Part shown: positions 33,441 to 41,703 of the stretch, piece after piece
How the letters are laid out: each line of letters begins with the position of its first letter
Position numbering within the stretch: the first letter of the stretch is position 1
Assembly (NCBI GenBank): GCA_964515405.1
Contig: CAZERD010000005.1
Span: forward strand, 1 to 54,304
Length of the DNA: 54,304 nucleotides
Direction of reading: 5' to 3'
Source of the DNA: CAZERD01 sp964515405
Lineage (GTDB): Bacteria; Campylobacterota_A; Desulfurellia; Desulfurellales; CAZERD01
The notes under the pieces: model-generated
What the model was told of the DNA's origin: nothing
The model's database searches: none
The model's input: only the letters and a program-made list of their open reading frames with translations
Program-made: the position numbers and the translations under genes

Positions 33441-34711
33441 GGAGCGTTATTAGAAATGCGTATGTCATAGACCCTTTATCTGGATTTGAAGGATTTGCAG
33501 ATATTTCTGTGGTGGATGAATATATAGAGATAGTTGGTAATGTTGAAGCTGTCCCAGTGGATAAGGAAATTGATGCTTCCGATCTGGTTGCTGCACCTGG
33601 TTTTGTTGATATACATGCTCACTTCAGGGATCCAGGGTTTACACACAAGGAGACAATAGAGACGGGTATGCTTGCTGCTGTCAAGGGTGGATTTACAACG
33701 GTTTGCGTTATGCCGAATACAAAACCGGTTATTGATAACGTTCAAACGGTGGAGTATATAAAGAACAAGGCTATTAAAGTGGGCATATGTGATGTTCACC
33801 CTATAGGAGCTATATCTGCAGGCGAGCAGGGTAGTTCTCTAAGTGATATGTTTTCCTTGCGTGATGCTGGATGTGTTGCTTTCAGCGATGATGGTCGTCC
33901 CGTTATGAATGCTGGTCTTCTCAGAAAGGCTCTGATTTATTCAGAGGACCTAAATGTTCCGATCGTTTTGCACGAGGAAGATATAACTCTTAGCGGTGAT
34001 GGTGTGGTGAACGAATGTGGATTGGCCTTTGAGCTGGGGCTTGTCGGTATACCGAATGTGTCTGAATCAAGTATGATAGCCAGGGATGTGGAAATATTAA
34101 GGAGTACTAAAGGGCGGCTACATATATGTCATGTTAGCACCAGAGAGTCTGTTGAGATTCTTAAGAAGGCTAAGATAGAGCATGTTAGTGTCACGTTTGA
34201 GGTTACGCCACATCATATATCCCTTACCGACAATGAGATAGATGGGTATAATACGTTGGCCAAGGTTAACCCTCCATTGAGGAGTGAGAGGGATGTTATG
34301 GCGTTACATCTTGCCCTTAGAGCAGGTTTTGTTGATGCCATAGCAACTGATCATGCGCCTCATGATGAGGATTCAAAACAGACTTTGATTCAGGATGCTG
34401 CTTTTGGTATAAGTGGCCTTGAGACGGCTTTTGCTGTGGTGAACACTTACCTTGTGCTTAAAGGGGTTGTGACACTGATGGAGGCTATCAGGCTGATGAC
34501 TGTTGCTCCCGCTAGGATTTTCAACCTTTCAAGCGGTACACTATCTGAGGGTGAGTATGCAAATATTGTGTTGTTAGACCCCCATAAGAGGTGGAGGGTT
34601 AATAGATATGACTTTGTCTCCAAAGGGAAGAATTCGCCTTTTCATGGGAAGGAACTTGTGGGTACTGTCGATAGGACCATCTACAGGGGTAAAACTGTTT
34701 ACAGGAGTTGA
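33437..34711 (+). CDS. pyrC: Dihydroorotase PyrC, class I
   Basis: Zinc amidohydrolase that cyclises carbamoyl-aspartate in pyrimidine synthesis. Metal ligands lie in DIHAHFRDPGFTHKE (near 58-72), later histidines in LHEED and HICHVST, and the catalytic aspartate in ATDHAPHDEDSK. CVMPNTKP is also typical. The length of 424 residues and single HxH motif fit class I dihydroorotase rather than an allantoinase. ATG overlaps the gatB stop by 4 bases. Confidence 0.93.
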   Translation: MRSVIRNAYVIDPLSGFEGFADISVVDEYIEIVGNVEAVPVDKEIDASDLVAAPGFVDIHAHFRDPGFTHKETIETGMLAAVKGGFTTVCVMPNTKPVIDNVQTVEYIKNKAIKVGICDVHPIGAISAGEQGSSLSDMFSLRDAGCVAFSDDGRPVMNAGLLRKALIYSEDLNVPIVLHEEDITLSGDGVVNECGLAFELGLVGIPNVSESSMIARDVEILRSTKGRLHICHVSTRESVEILKKAKIEHVSVTFEVTPHHISLTDNEIDGYNTLAKVNPPLRSERDVMALHLALRAGFVDAIATDHAPHDEDSKQTLIQDAAFGISGLETAFAVVNTYLVLKGVVTLMEAIRLMTVAPARIFNLSSGTLSEGEYANIVLLDPHKRWRVNRYDFVSKGKNSPFHGKELVGTVDRTIYRGKTVYRS

Positions 34712-34713
34712 GT

Positions 34714-35520
34714 ATGGGATTACTCAAGAAGAAAAGGGCTGAGGATAAGTGGGTGAAATGTAAGGGTTGTGGTGAAACGATATATGTGGATGAGCTAAGG
34801 AGTAATTACTGGATATGCCCCAAATGTGGGTGGTATTTCAGGATTTCTGCTAAAGATAGAATAGAGATCACGGTAGATGAGGGCAGTTTTAAGGAGTTTG
34901 ACAAAAAGCTTACTACGAAGGATCCCCTAAATTTCAGGGATTTGAAGCCGTACAAAAACAGGTTGTCCGATGCTGTTTCAAAGACTGGGATAAAAGAGGC
35001 TGTTGTGAATGGTGTTTGTACAATTGATGGTGAAAAGTGCGTGCTTAGTGTGATGGATTTTTTCTTCCTTGGGGGCTCAATGGGGTATGCAACGGGGGAG
35101 AAGCTTGTTAGAGCGGCTGAGAAGGCAATGAAGATAAAGTCGGGACTTGTTATAATAAGTTCTTCTGGTGGTGCGAGAATGCAGGAGGGTATTCTCTCTT
35201 TGATGCAGATGGAGAGAGTCTCTGCCGCTTTGTATAAGCTTTCTGAAAAGGGTTTGCCGTATATTTCTGTTTTGACTGATCCGACTACTGGTGGTGTGGC
35301 CGCGAGCTTTGCCATGTTGGGGGATGTCATACTGGCGGAACCGAAAGCCCTTATAGGTTTTGCAGGACCGAGAGTTATAGAGCAGACCATAGGTCAGAGT
35401 CTTCCTGAAGGCTTTCAAAGGTCAGAATTTCTGCTGGAGAAGGGGTTTATAGATATAGTGGTTCAAAGGAAAGAGCTGCCCCGGGTTGTAGGTAAGTTCC
35501 TACGTCTGTTTAAAAGCTAA
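34714..35520 (+). CDS. accD: Acetyl-CoA carboxylase carboxyltransferase subunit beta AccD
   Basis: Zinc-ribbon subunit of the carboxyltransferase that makes malonyl-CoA with AccA. The four-cysteine ribbon appears as CKGCGE and ICPKCG in the first 45 residues. The crotonase-like core has FFLGGSMGYATGEKL, SSSGGARMQEGI and LTDPTTGGVAASFA. At 268 residues it is slightly shorter than the E. coli subunit (304). The ATG at 34714 is preferred over the TTG at 34708 because AGGAG ends at 34707. accA is not adjacent. Confidence 0.95.
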   Translation: MGLLKKKRAEDKWVKCKGCGETIYVDELRSNYWICPKCGWYFRISAKDRIEITVDEGSFKEFDKKLTTKDPLNFRDLKPYKNRLSDAVSKTGIKEAVVNGVCTIDGEKCVLSVMDFFFLGGSMGYATGEKLVRAAEKAMKIKSGLVIISSSGGARMQEGILSLMQMERVSAALYKLSEKGLPYISVLTDPTTGGVAASFAMLGDVILAEPKALIGFAGPRVIEQTIGQSLPEGFQRSEFLLEKGFIDIVVQRKELPRVVGKFLRLFKS

Positions 35521-35534
35521 ATATGAAGTAGTCC

Positions 35535-35876
35535 ATGCCTGATGATTATGATGACTATTTGCAGGTAACAGGACCTCTAGCAGTAAGGTCTGTTGATAGA
35601 AGGAGTTCTGTTTTTTTATCCCCAACTCGTAAAAGGGAAAGAGGAAAACATAGGAGGAAAAGAGGGTTTAAAGAAGCCTTTTTAGATATGTTCAAGCTTG
35701 ACAGGGGGAGGTTTGATGTTAATCTTGTTACGAGGGATGATGAATGGTACCTTGAGATAGTAAGTAGGTTGACAGGCAGGAGGTATTATCAGAGGTGTGA
35801 GGTGTTGTGCGATATAGTGGGTGTTGAGTTGGATGATCTTGGAGTAACAGGAGTAAATGTAGATTTAAAGGTGTGA
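35535..35876 (+). CDS. Conserved-looking hypothetical protein, unknown function
   Basis: A 113-residue soluble protein that I do not recognise. Residues 1-8 are acidic, about 30-46 form a strongly basic stretch (RKRERGKHRRKRGFK), and 50-113 look like a compact alpha/beta domain ending in alternating hydrophobic residues (VGVELDDLGVTGVNVDLKV). The basic stretch could bind nucleic acid or a membrane surface. The ATG at 35535 has no clear ribosome binding site. Its tight fit between accD and a dehydrogenase, with codon use like its neighbours, supports a real gene. Confidence 0.6.
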   Translation: MPDDYDDYLQVTGPLAVRSVDRRSSVFLSPTRKRERGKHRRKRGFKEAFLDMFKLDRGRFDVNLVTRDDEWYLEIVSRLTGRRYYQRCEVLCDIVGVELDDLGVTGVNVDLKV

Positions 35877-35878
35877 GA

Positions 35879-36865
35879 ATGAGGAAGAAGGTTTTTATTA
35901 CGAAAAGGATACCAGATGTTGGGTTGAACATGTTGTCTGAGTTCTTTGAGGTTGAAATTTATGACGGTGAAGCTGAACTGAACAGGGATAAACTGATCGA
36001 GTTGATTCGTGGTTGTTTTGGGCTTGTGTCCATGGTTTCTGACATTATAGACGCTGAGATTGTGGAAAATTTTTCTGGGAAGATAATAGCCAACTATGGT
36101 GTTGGGTATAATAATGTTGATATAGGGAGTGCCACAGCCAAGGGTATATTTGTAACTAATACTCCGGATGTACTTTCTCAGGCGACGGCAGAACTTGCAT
36201 GGAGTTTGGTTCTTGCTGCTTCAAGGTTTCATTATGCCGCTGGGAGGTACCTGAGAGAGGGGAAATTTAGAGGATTTGAACCGTTACTGTTTCTTGGAAA
36301 GGAATTGTACGGTAGTACGCTTGGGATTATAGGTATGGGTAGGATAGGTTCACTGGTTGCAAGAATGGGTAGATTTGGATTTGGGATGAAGGTGCTTTAC
36401 CACAATAGGAGAAAGAGTGATAAAGAAAGGATGGTTGATGCCGAATATGTTGATCTTAATAGGCTTTTGAGGGAAAGTGATGTTGTCGTGGTGACAAGCT
36501 CATTTGGAAAGGGAAACAAACATATGATTGGCAGGGGTGAATTTTCAGCCATGAAAAAAGATGTTGTTTTTGTTAATGTTTCCAGGGGGGAAGTTGTGGA
36601 TACCGATGCCCTTGTATGGGCGTTGAAAAATGGTATTTTGATGGCGTGTGGACTTGATGTGTACGAGAACGAGCCAATGGTGGATAGAAGATTGTTGGGC
36701 TTTGACAACTGTGTTTTGTTGCCCCATATAGGTTCTGCGACGTTGAGGGCAAGAGAGGAGATGTCCAAAATTGTTGCAAACAATATTATATCTGTATATA
36801 AAGGTGAGTGTCCTGAGACCTCTGTAAATGGAGAGGAGCTATGTCGTGCAGGTATCTTAGGATAA
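35879..36865 (+). CDS. D-isomer-specific 2-hydroxyacid dehydrogenase (glyoxylate/hydroxypyruvate reductase-like)
   Basis: NAD(P)-dependent reductase of 2-oxo acids, 328 residues. The substrate domain has NYGVGYNNVD and the nucleotide domain GIIGMGRIGSLVARMGRFG. The catalytic triad is the Arg in VNVSRGEVVD, the Glu in DVYENEP and the His in LLPHIGSAT. The NRRK after the second beta strand, basic where NAD enzymes have an acidic residue, hints at NADPH preference. The ATG at 35879 is preferred over the GTG at 35873 overlapping the previous stop. The 2-oxo acid used is not evident from context. Confidence 0.88.
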   Translation: MRKKVFITKRIPDVGLNMLSEFFEVEIYDGEAELNRDKLIELIRGCFGLVSMVSDIIDAEIVENFSGKIIANYGVGYNNVDIGSATAKGIFVTNTPDVLSQATAELAWSLVLAASRFHYAAGRYLREGKFRGFEPLLFLGKELYGSTLGIIGMGRIGSLVARMGRFGFGMKVLYHNRRKSDKERMVDAEYVDLNRLLRESDVVVVTSSFGKGNKHMIGRGEFSAMKKDVVFVNVSRGEVVDTDALVWALKNGILMACGLDVYENEPMVDRRLLGFDNCVLLPHIGSATLRAREEMSKIVANNIISVYKGECPETSVNGEELCRAGILG

Positions 36866-37110
36866 GGGGTGTTGTGCAGGGAGTTGGTTATAGAGCTTGG
36901 GCTAAGAGACTTGCAGAGCAATTGAATATAACGGGGTATGTTAGAAATATGGAAGATGGAAGCGTTGAGATTGTTGCTTGTGGTAGTGAATCTTCATTAA
37001 ACGTGTTTGTAAATGCTTGTAAGAGAGGTCCCGCGGCGGCTGTGGTTAGTGATGTTGAGATGACAGACACAACTTTTAGAGATGAGGGTAGATTTGAGAT
37101 ATGGCTGTGA
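36841..37110 (+). CDS. acyP: Acylphosphatase
   Basis: Small (89 residues) hydrolase of acyl phosphates. Diagnostic motifs are GVVQGVGYRAW, with the phosphate-binding catalytic arginine, and GYVRNMEDGSVEI, with the catalytic asparagine. The GAGAGGAGCT ribosome binding site lies inside the end of the upstream dehydrogenase, with which acyP overlaps by 25 bases. Confidence 0.95.
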   Translation: MSCRYLRIRGVVQGVGYRAWAKRLAEQLNITGYVRNMEDGSVEIVACGSESSLNVFVNACKRGPAAAVVSDVEMTDTTFRDEGRFEIWL

Positions 37111-37631
37111 ATAAAAGAATAGGTGAAAGCGGCATAGTGGAGGAGGGTATATCAAATTTTATGAGTAATAGGTTCAACGCGGCCAAGAGCTATTTTACTG
37201 TTTCCTTGGCTATGGATGCTAATAATCGCATAGCTAAATTTGGGCTGATGTGTATAGATGCTATAAATGACGGGTTTGTTGAAGCAATAGATTTGTTCAA
37301 ATTATTTTTGTTTTCACCCGAAGAGGAGCAGGAGGCGATACTGGAAGCCTTTATAAGCGCTGAGACCATAGTGATTGATGATGTGAGTGAATTTGCCCAT
37401 GAGGAGGTGTTGTCATCTCGTTCTAGGGGTGAGGTAGCTGAATTTATAGATGAGGAAACGATAGAGAAAGATGCGTTTGATTCCTTTATGCTTCTTGGGA
37501 AGCTATACAAAAAGCTCAAGAATCTTGACAAGGCCATAGATCAATTTCTGAGGGCTTATCAAATAAGACCCTTTGATAAAAGGGTTATTTCTGAACTTGT
37601 GAATACCATCAAAAAGAAAGATGGAGAGTAA
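37101..37631 (+). CDS. TPR-like helical protein, unknown role
   Basis: A 176-residue soluble protein. Residues about 130-165 read as a tetratricopeptide repeat (LLGKLYKKLKNLDKAIDQFL), and 15-45 resemble a second degenerate one. The centre is acidic. TPR domains mediate protein contacts; the partner is unknown. It overlaps acyP by 10 bases and kdsD by 11, so its dose is tied to the operon. Confidence 0.7.
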   Translation: MAVNKRIGESGIVEEGISNFMSNRFNAAKSYFTVSLAMDANNRIAKFGLMCIDAINDGFVEAIDLFKLFLFSPEEEQEAILEAFISAETIVIDDVSEFAHEEVLSSRSRGEVAEFIDEETIEKDAFDSFMLLGKLYKKLKNLDKAIDQFLRAYQIRPFDKRVISELVNTIKKKDGE

Positions 37632-38592
37632 GATAATCCTTGATACTATAAAAAAAGCTGTTGATATAGAGTATGAATGTGTTGGTGTTTTGAGAGAGAG
37701 AATTGGAAATGAGTATGTTAGGGCAGTTGAAATCCTGTACAACTGCAGTGGTAGGATTATATTTTCTGGAGCTGGCAAGTCCGGCATAGTTGCTAAAAAG
37801 ATATCTTCTACGTTCTCAAGTATAGGTACTCCTTCTATATTTATACATCCATCAGATGCCGTCCACGGAGACTTGGGGTCTGTTACAGCAGATGATGTGG
37901 CTTTCATGGTATCTAACTCTGGTAAAACAGAAGAGATATTATTTCTTTTGCCCGTTCTAAGGCAGTTTGGGGTTCCTGTGATTTCTATTGTGGGTGATGT
38001 AAATTCTGAACTTGCCAGGAATAGCGATGTTGTTTTGGATGCCAGTGTGGGAAGGGAGGCTACTCCCATTGATCTTGTACCCACTTCTTCTACAACTGTT
38101 GCTACGGTTATAGGGGATGCTCTTGCTGCAGGGTTGATAGTAAAAAGGGGATTCAAGAATGAAGATTTTGGTTTTTTTCACCCTGCTGGCACTATTGGAA
38201 AGAGACTTGTGCTTAGGGTGAAGGATTTGATGCACACTGGGGATGAGATGCCAGTACTTTCCGAGGATGATGGTATAGAAGATATACTATATGAAATATC
38301 ATCCAAGCGTTTAGGTGTAGGTATAGTTTCTGAGGATGGTTTTATAAAGGGGATTATTACTGATGGTGATTTAAGGAGAGCCTTTGAAAGGTATAAGAGA
38401 GATATATTTGATATAAAAGCGAAGGACATAATGACAAGGAGCCCAAAAACTATACATGAGAGAGCATTTGCCCTTGAGGCTGCAAACGTTATGGAATCTT
38501 ATTCCATAACAAATCTTGCCGTTGTGGGTGGGAATGGGAGGTTAGTGGGTGTTATACACATACATGACATATTAAAGGCGGGGATACTCTGA
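37621..38592 (+). CDS. kdsD: Arabinose-5-phosphate isomerase KdsD
   Basis: Interconverts ribulose 5-phosphate and arabinose 5-phosphate, the sugar acceptor for KdsA. The N-terminal SIS domain shows FSGAGKSGIVAKK, HPSDAVHGDLG and SNSGKTEE, and the C-terminal half carries two CBS domains (about 205-260 and 270-323). Length is 323 residues. It stands before kdsC and lptC, the common Kdo/LPS export arrangement. Confidence 0.95.
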   Translation: MESKIILDTIKKAVDIEYECVGVLRERIGNEYVRAVEILYNCSGRIIFSGAGKSGIVAKKISSTFSSIGTPSIFIHPSDAVHGDLGSVTADDVAFMVSNSGKTEEILFLLPVLRQFGVPVISIVGDVNSELARNSDVVLDASVGREATPIDLVPTSSTTVATVIGDALAAGLIVKRGFKNEDFGFFHPAGTIGKRLVLRVKDLMHTGDEMPVLSEDDGIEDILYEISSKRLGVGIVSEDGFIKGIITDGDLRRAFERYKRDIFDIKAKDIMTRSPKTIHERAFALEAANVMESYSITNLAVVGGNGRLVGVIHIHDILKAGIL

Positions 38593-38593
38593 T

Positions 38594-39103
38594 ATGAACA
38601 TAAAGCTCTTAGTCATAGATGTTGATGGTGTGCTGACTGATGGGGGGGTTGTCATTGACGCTTGTGGTGGGGAATCTAAGGTTTTCAACGTAAGGGATGG
38701 CGCTGGTATATATATGGCTCTCGGGGTAGGTATAGGGGTTGTGTGGCTTTCCGGCAGGTATTCTGAGGCTACATTGAGAAGGGCTGCTGAACTGGGTGTG
38801 GGTGGTGTCTATCATGTTTCCAGAGACAAGTTGCACGTTTATGAAAAGATTAAAGGTAATATGGAATTGCTGGATTCCGAGATAGCATATATAGGTGATG
38901 ATGTGCTTGATATACCACCTATGTTGCGTTGTGGTTTACCGATGGCGCCGTCTGATGCCGTGTATGAAGTAAGGAGAATAGCAAAGTATGTTTCTAAATT
39001 CGGTGGTGGAAAGGGATGCGTAAGGGATTGTATAGAATACGTATTGAAGGGAATGGGGCTATTTGACAGTGTCATCGGTTCTTACAGTAATATGACTCCA
39101 TGA
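38594..39103 (+). CDS. kdsC: 3-deoxy-D-manno-octulosonate 8-phosphate phosphatase KdsC
   Basis: HAD-family phosphatase releasing Kdo. The 169 residues contain the nucleophile motif DVDGVLTDGG near 9-18, LSGRYSEA, then the lysine and YIGDDVLDIPP metal-binding motif. There is no cap domain, typical of KdsC tetramers. It begins one base after the kdsD stop and overlaps lptC by 4. Confidence 0.95.
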   Translation: MNIKLLVIDVDGVLTDGGVVIDACGGESKVFNVRDGAGIYMALGVGIGVVWLSGRYSEATLRRAAELGVGGVYHVSRDKLHVYEKIKGNMELLDSEIAYIGDDVLDIPPMLRCGLPMAPSDAVYEVRRIAKYVSKFGGGKGCVRDCIEYVLKGMGLFDSVIGSYSNMTP

Positions 39104-39642
39104 ATTATAGAAATCTTATAAAACTGTTGGGTTTTGGTAGTGTATTTCTCTTTGTGGTTGTGAGTGCTTTTTTTGTAATAGGCGCGATTGAGCGGGGGTT
39201 GGAAGGTCCACCTAAGGTTTTAGAGGATGTGAGGATAAAGAGTAGTGCTGAGGATCTGAAGCTCGTAAGGGTGGTTGTTGGAGGGGGGAAATATGTTATA
39301 AGGGCTGAGAAGATGGAGAAACTTAATGGTGGAGTTGATGAATTTGATAGGGTGAAGGTATGGTATTATAGAAACGGTGATATGGTAGTGTATATGAGTG
39401 CTGATAGGGTTTTTGTTTACGCCAATAACGATGTAAGATTGGTTGGTCATGTTGTTGTACGGTCTCGTGATGCGGTAATATGTACTAATATTGCTTTTTG
39501 GGATAATGGTGCTGATACACTCACAGCCCCTGGTGAAGTAAGTGGTTATTCTAAAAGGAGCAGGTTTTTGGGCCGTAATGTTGTATACCACAGGGTGAGT
39601 GATAAGATGGAAGCTAAGGATGTAAGCGTATGGGTGTGGTGA
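39100..39642 (+). CDS. lptC: LptC-like LPS export protein
   Basis: Bitopic protein of 180 residues: one N-terminal membrane helix (about 8-30) and a periplasmic beta-rich domain expected to form the Lpt jellyroll. Segments such as KVWYYRNGDMVVYMSADRV and ADTLTAPGEVSGY fit LptC/OstA-type repeats. LptC passes LPS from LptFG to LptA. The call leans on position after kdsC and topology, since LptC sequence is weakly conserved. lptA and lptB, which often follow, are absent here and aroA comes next. Confidence 0.82.
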   Translation: MNYRNLIKLLGFGSVFLFVVVSAFFVIGAIERGLEGPPKVLEDVRIKSSAEDLKLVRVVVGGGKYVIRAEKMEKLNGGVDEFDRVKVWYYRNGDMVVYMSADRVFVYANNDVRLVGHVVVRSRDAVICTNIAFWDNGADTLTAPGEVSGYSKRSRFLGRNVVYHRVSDKMEAKDVSVWVW

Positions 39643-40889
39643 AGATGATAAGGGTAGCCTCCGATAAATCCGTTTCCCATAGAGCTGTTATTTTGTCTTC
39701 CGTAGCCAATGGTGGTGCAGTAATTCATCATTTCCTGGTAGCTGAGGATACAATGCACACTGTTGAAATATTCAGGAAGCTTGGTGTGTCTATAGGAATT
39801 GATGGCGATACATTAACAGTTAGTGGAGGTGGCATAACTGAACCCTGTGATGTGCTTGATGTAGGAAACTCCGGTACAGGCATCAGGCTTATTACAGGAC
39901 TTCTCTCTGGTTATTCGTTCCTAAGTGTGTTGACTGGCGATGATTCCGTTAGGAGAAGACCCATGAGGAGGATCATAAAACCCCTGAAGATGATGGGGGC
40001 TGAGATATTGAGCAGGGAGGGTGGATTGGCTCCTCTGGTTGTTGCTAAGGGAGGAGAACTTTCAGGTATAGAGTATGAATCTCCTGTGGCGAGTGCGCAG
40101 GTCAAGTCAGCAATAATGCTTGCTGGGTTGTCAACGGAGGAGGAGGTATACATAAAGGAACCCAGTAAGTCTCGTGATCACACCGAGAGGATGCTCAAGA
40201 CCTTTGGCATTGAGGTTATGAGCGGGGAAAACTGGGTCCGTATGCCTCCTGGGGTGAGAGAACTCAATGGAGGGTTTGAGATAGATGTACCTGCAGATAT
40301 ATCCTCGGCAGCATTTATGATGGTCTTTTGTCTTTTGAGAGAGGGTTGTGAAGCTGTTTTTGAAGATGTTATGCTTAATCCTACAAGGGATGGTATTCTG
40401 GATGTATTCAATCAAATTGGTGCAAGGGTTGAGGTGGTGTCCAGACGTTCCTTTGGTTTTGAGGATGTAGGTGATATTCATGTCAGATACACTCCACATT
40501 TGAAACCATTTGTTGTGGATGGTGTTTTGTTGCCGCGACTAATAGATGAGATACCTGTACTATCCGTGCTGGCTTCGTTCTTGGATGGTGAAAGTACTAT
40601 AAGGGGTGCTGGGGAATTAAGGGTCAAGGAAAGTGATAGACTGGCTGTGATGAGTGAAAACTTGAGAAGGGTGGGGGTTTATGTTGAGGAGTTTGATGAT
40701 GGTATGAACATCAGGGGTAGGGGTCCCTTTAAAAAAGCGCACATAGAAACGAGATTTGATCACAGGGTAGCTATGAGTTTTCTGGTGCTTGAAGCTGTGT
40801 TGGGGATTGGGCTGGAAGTTGACGGTATTGATTCTGTAAAGACCTCATATCCTACCTTTTTTGAGGATTTAGACTATTTGCTCCAGTAG
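39630..40889 (+). CDS. aroA: 3-phosphoshikimate 1-carboxyvinyltransferase AroA (EPSP synthase)
   Basis: Joins shikimate 3-phosphate and phosphoenolpyruvate in aromatic amino acid synthesis. Motifs: SDKSVSHRA with the substrate lysine, VGNSGTGIRL, RRRPMRR, SAQVKSAIMLAGL, SRDHTERML, DEIPVLSV and ELRVKESDR. At 419 residues it is near normal, but the N-terminus is short: the SDKS lysine is residue 13, where E. coli has it at 22, and a stop in frame at 39615 blocks any useful extension. Overlaps lptC by 13 bases. Ends four bases from the convergent tonB stop. Confidence 0.94.
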   Translation: MGVVKMIRVASDKSVSHRAVILSSVANGGAVIHHFLVAEDTMHTVEIFRKLGVSIGIDGDTLTVSGGGITEPCDVLDVGNSGTGIRLITGLLSGYSFLSVLTGDDSVRRRPMRRIIKPLKMMGAEILSREGGLAPLVVAKGGELSGIEYESPVASAQVKSAIMLAGLSTEEEVYIKEPSKSRDHTERMLKTFGIEVMSGENWVRMPPGVRELNGGFEIDVPADISSAAFMMVFCLLREGCEAVFEDVMLNPTRDGILDVFNQIGARVEVVSRRSFGFEDVGDIHVRYTPHLKPFVVDGVLLPRLIDEIPVLSVLASFLDGESTIRGAGELRVKESDRLAVMSENLRRVGVYVEEFDDGMNIRGRGPFKKAHIETRFDHRVAMSFLVLEAVLGIGLEVDGIDSVKTSYPTFFEDLDYLLQ

Positions 40890-40893
40890 CTGT

Positions 40894-41703
40894 TTACTGC
40901 TTGATGATATAGTTTATTTTGAGCTGAGCGCGTGCTGGTAGCTTGATTCCCTTGAGCAATCTTAAGGGGATTGGTGATGACAGTTTTAACATTTTCAGCG
41001 CCGCACGATTGAGCGATTCGTAGTGAGAGGGATGTTCTATTCTGACTTTTGTAATGTTTCCTGTTGTTGTGATTGTGAGTTTTAGCAACACGGATCCCTG
41101 TTCTTCTTTAAAGATGGCTTCTACGGGATAGTATTTGTGTTTTGCTATCCACTCAAATATACTTTTCAGTAAGTTGATGTTAACGATGTTTTCACCGCAG
41201 TGCCTTTCGTGGTGTAGACCGTTTGTACCCGATAATCTTAGCGGTTTGTATGTTTTAGTAGGATGAGGGTTAATAGGGTAGTGTTGAGTCAATGATGAAT
41301 AATAATTATTGGATGAAAGGGCTTTATGGTAGGGTTTCTGATGGTTCCTGGGTTTGGGTATGGGTACTTGTCCTACTTTTACTGGGTGTCTGTACACCAT
41401 ATGATTAGGAGCTTTACGGAGTTTTAGAGTTTGAGGTTTATTTATGTGGATTTTTTGGTGGTTTTTGTTTGCACCTTGTCTCGATGAGCTTGTACTTTGG
41501 GGCTTTATGATTGTCACGTACGTGCATGTACCCCTTGTTTCTTGACGGAGCACTGTCACGAAATTTGGTAGAAACAGAAGAAAAAAGGAGGAGTTGATAA
41601 TCGTTGAGATGAGAACGGAGAGCCATAGAGCCCTCCGCCTCGGGGGGTTAAAACTTGTAGCTGACTGTTGCGAAAACGGATCGTGGGAGTGTAGAATACC
41701 CAT
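40894..41703 (-). CDS. tonB: TonB-like energy transducer of the corrinoid uptake locus
   Basis: Spans the periplasm to energise the receptor encoded just upstream. A basic stretch and membrane helix (about 24-48), a Pro/Lys/His-rich basic linker (about 50-180), and a C-terminal domain (about 185-269) with KHKYYPVEA and VLLKLTITTTGNITKV fit TonB. It lacks long Pro-Glu/Pro-Lys repeats and is strongly basic and rich in histidine. The ATG at 41703 is the first usable ATG in frame, but it lies 56 bases inside btuB with a poor ribosome binding site, while a good site and ATG at 41626 are in another frame. No exbB or exbD is adjacent. Confidence 0.75.
   Translation of the reverse strand: MGILHSHDPFSQQSATSFNPPRRRALWLSVLISTIINSSFFLLFLPNFVTVLRQETRGTCTYVTIIKPQSTSSSRQGANKNHQKIHINKPQTLKLRKAPNHMVYRHPVKVGQVPIPKPRNHQKPYHKALSSNNYYSSLTQHYPINPHPTKTYKPLRLSGTNGLHHERHCGENIVNINLLKSIFEWIAKHKYYPVEAIFKEEQGSVLLKLTITTTGNITKVRIEHPSHYESLNRAALKMLKLSSPIPLRLLKGIKLPARAQLKINYIIKQ

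Noticed and set aside
41438..41626. 62-residue minus-strand open frame with a good ribosome binding site after btuB
   Set aside because: Its translation looks like no protein family and overlaps the tonB frame, which has a membrane helix and a TonB C-terminal domain. Kept only as part of the tonB start question.
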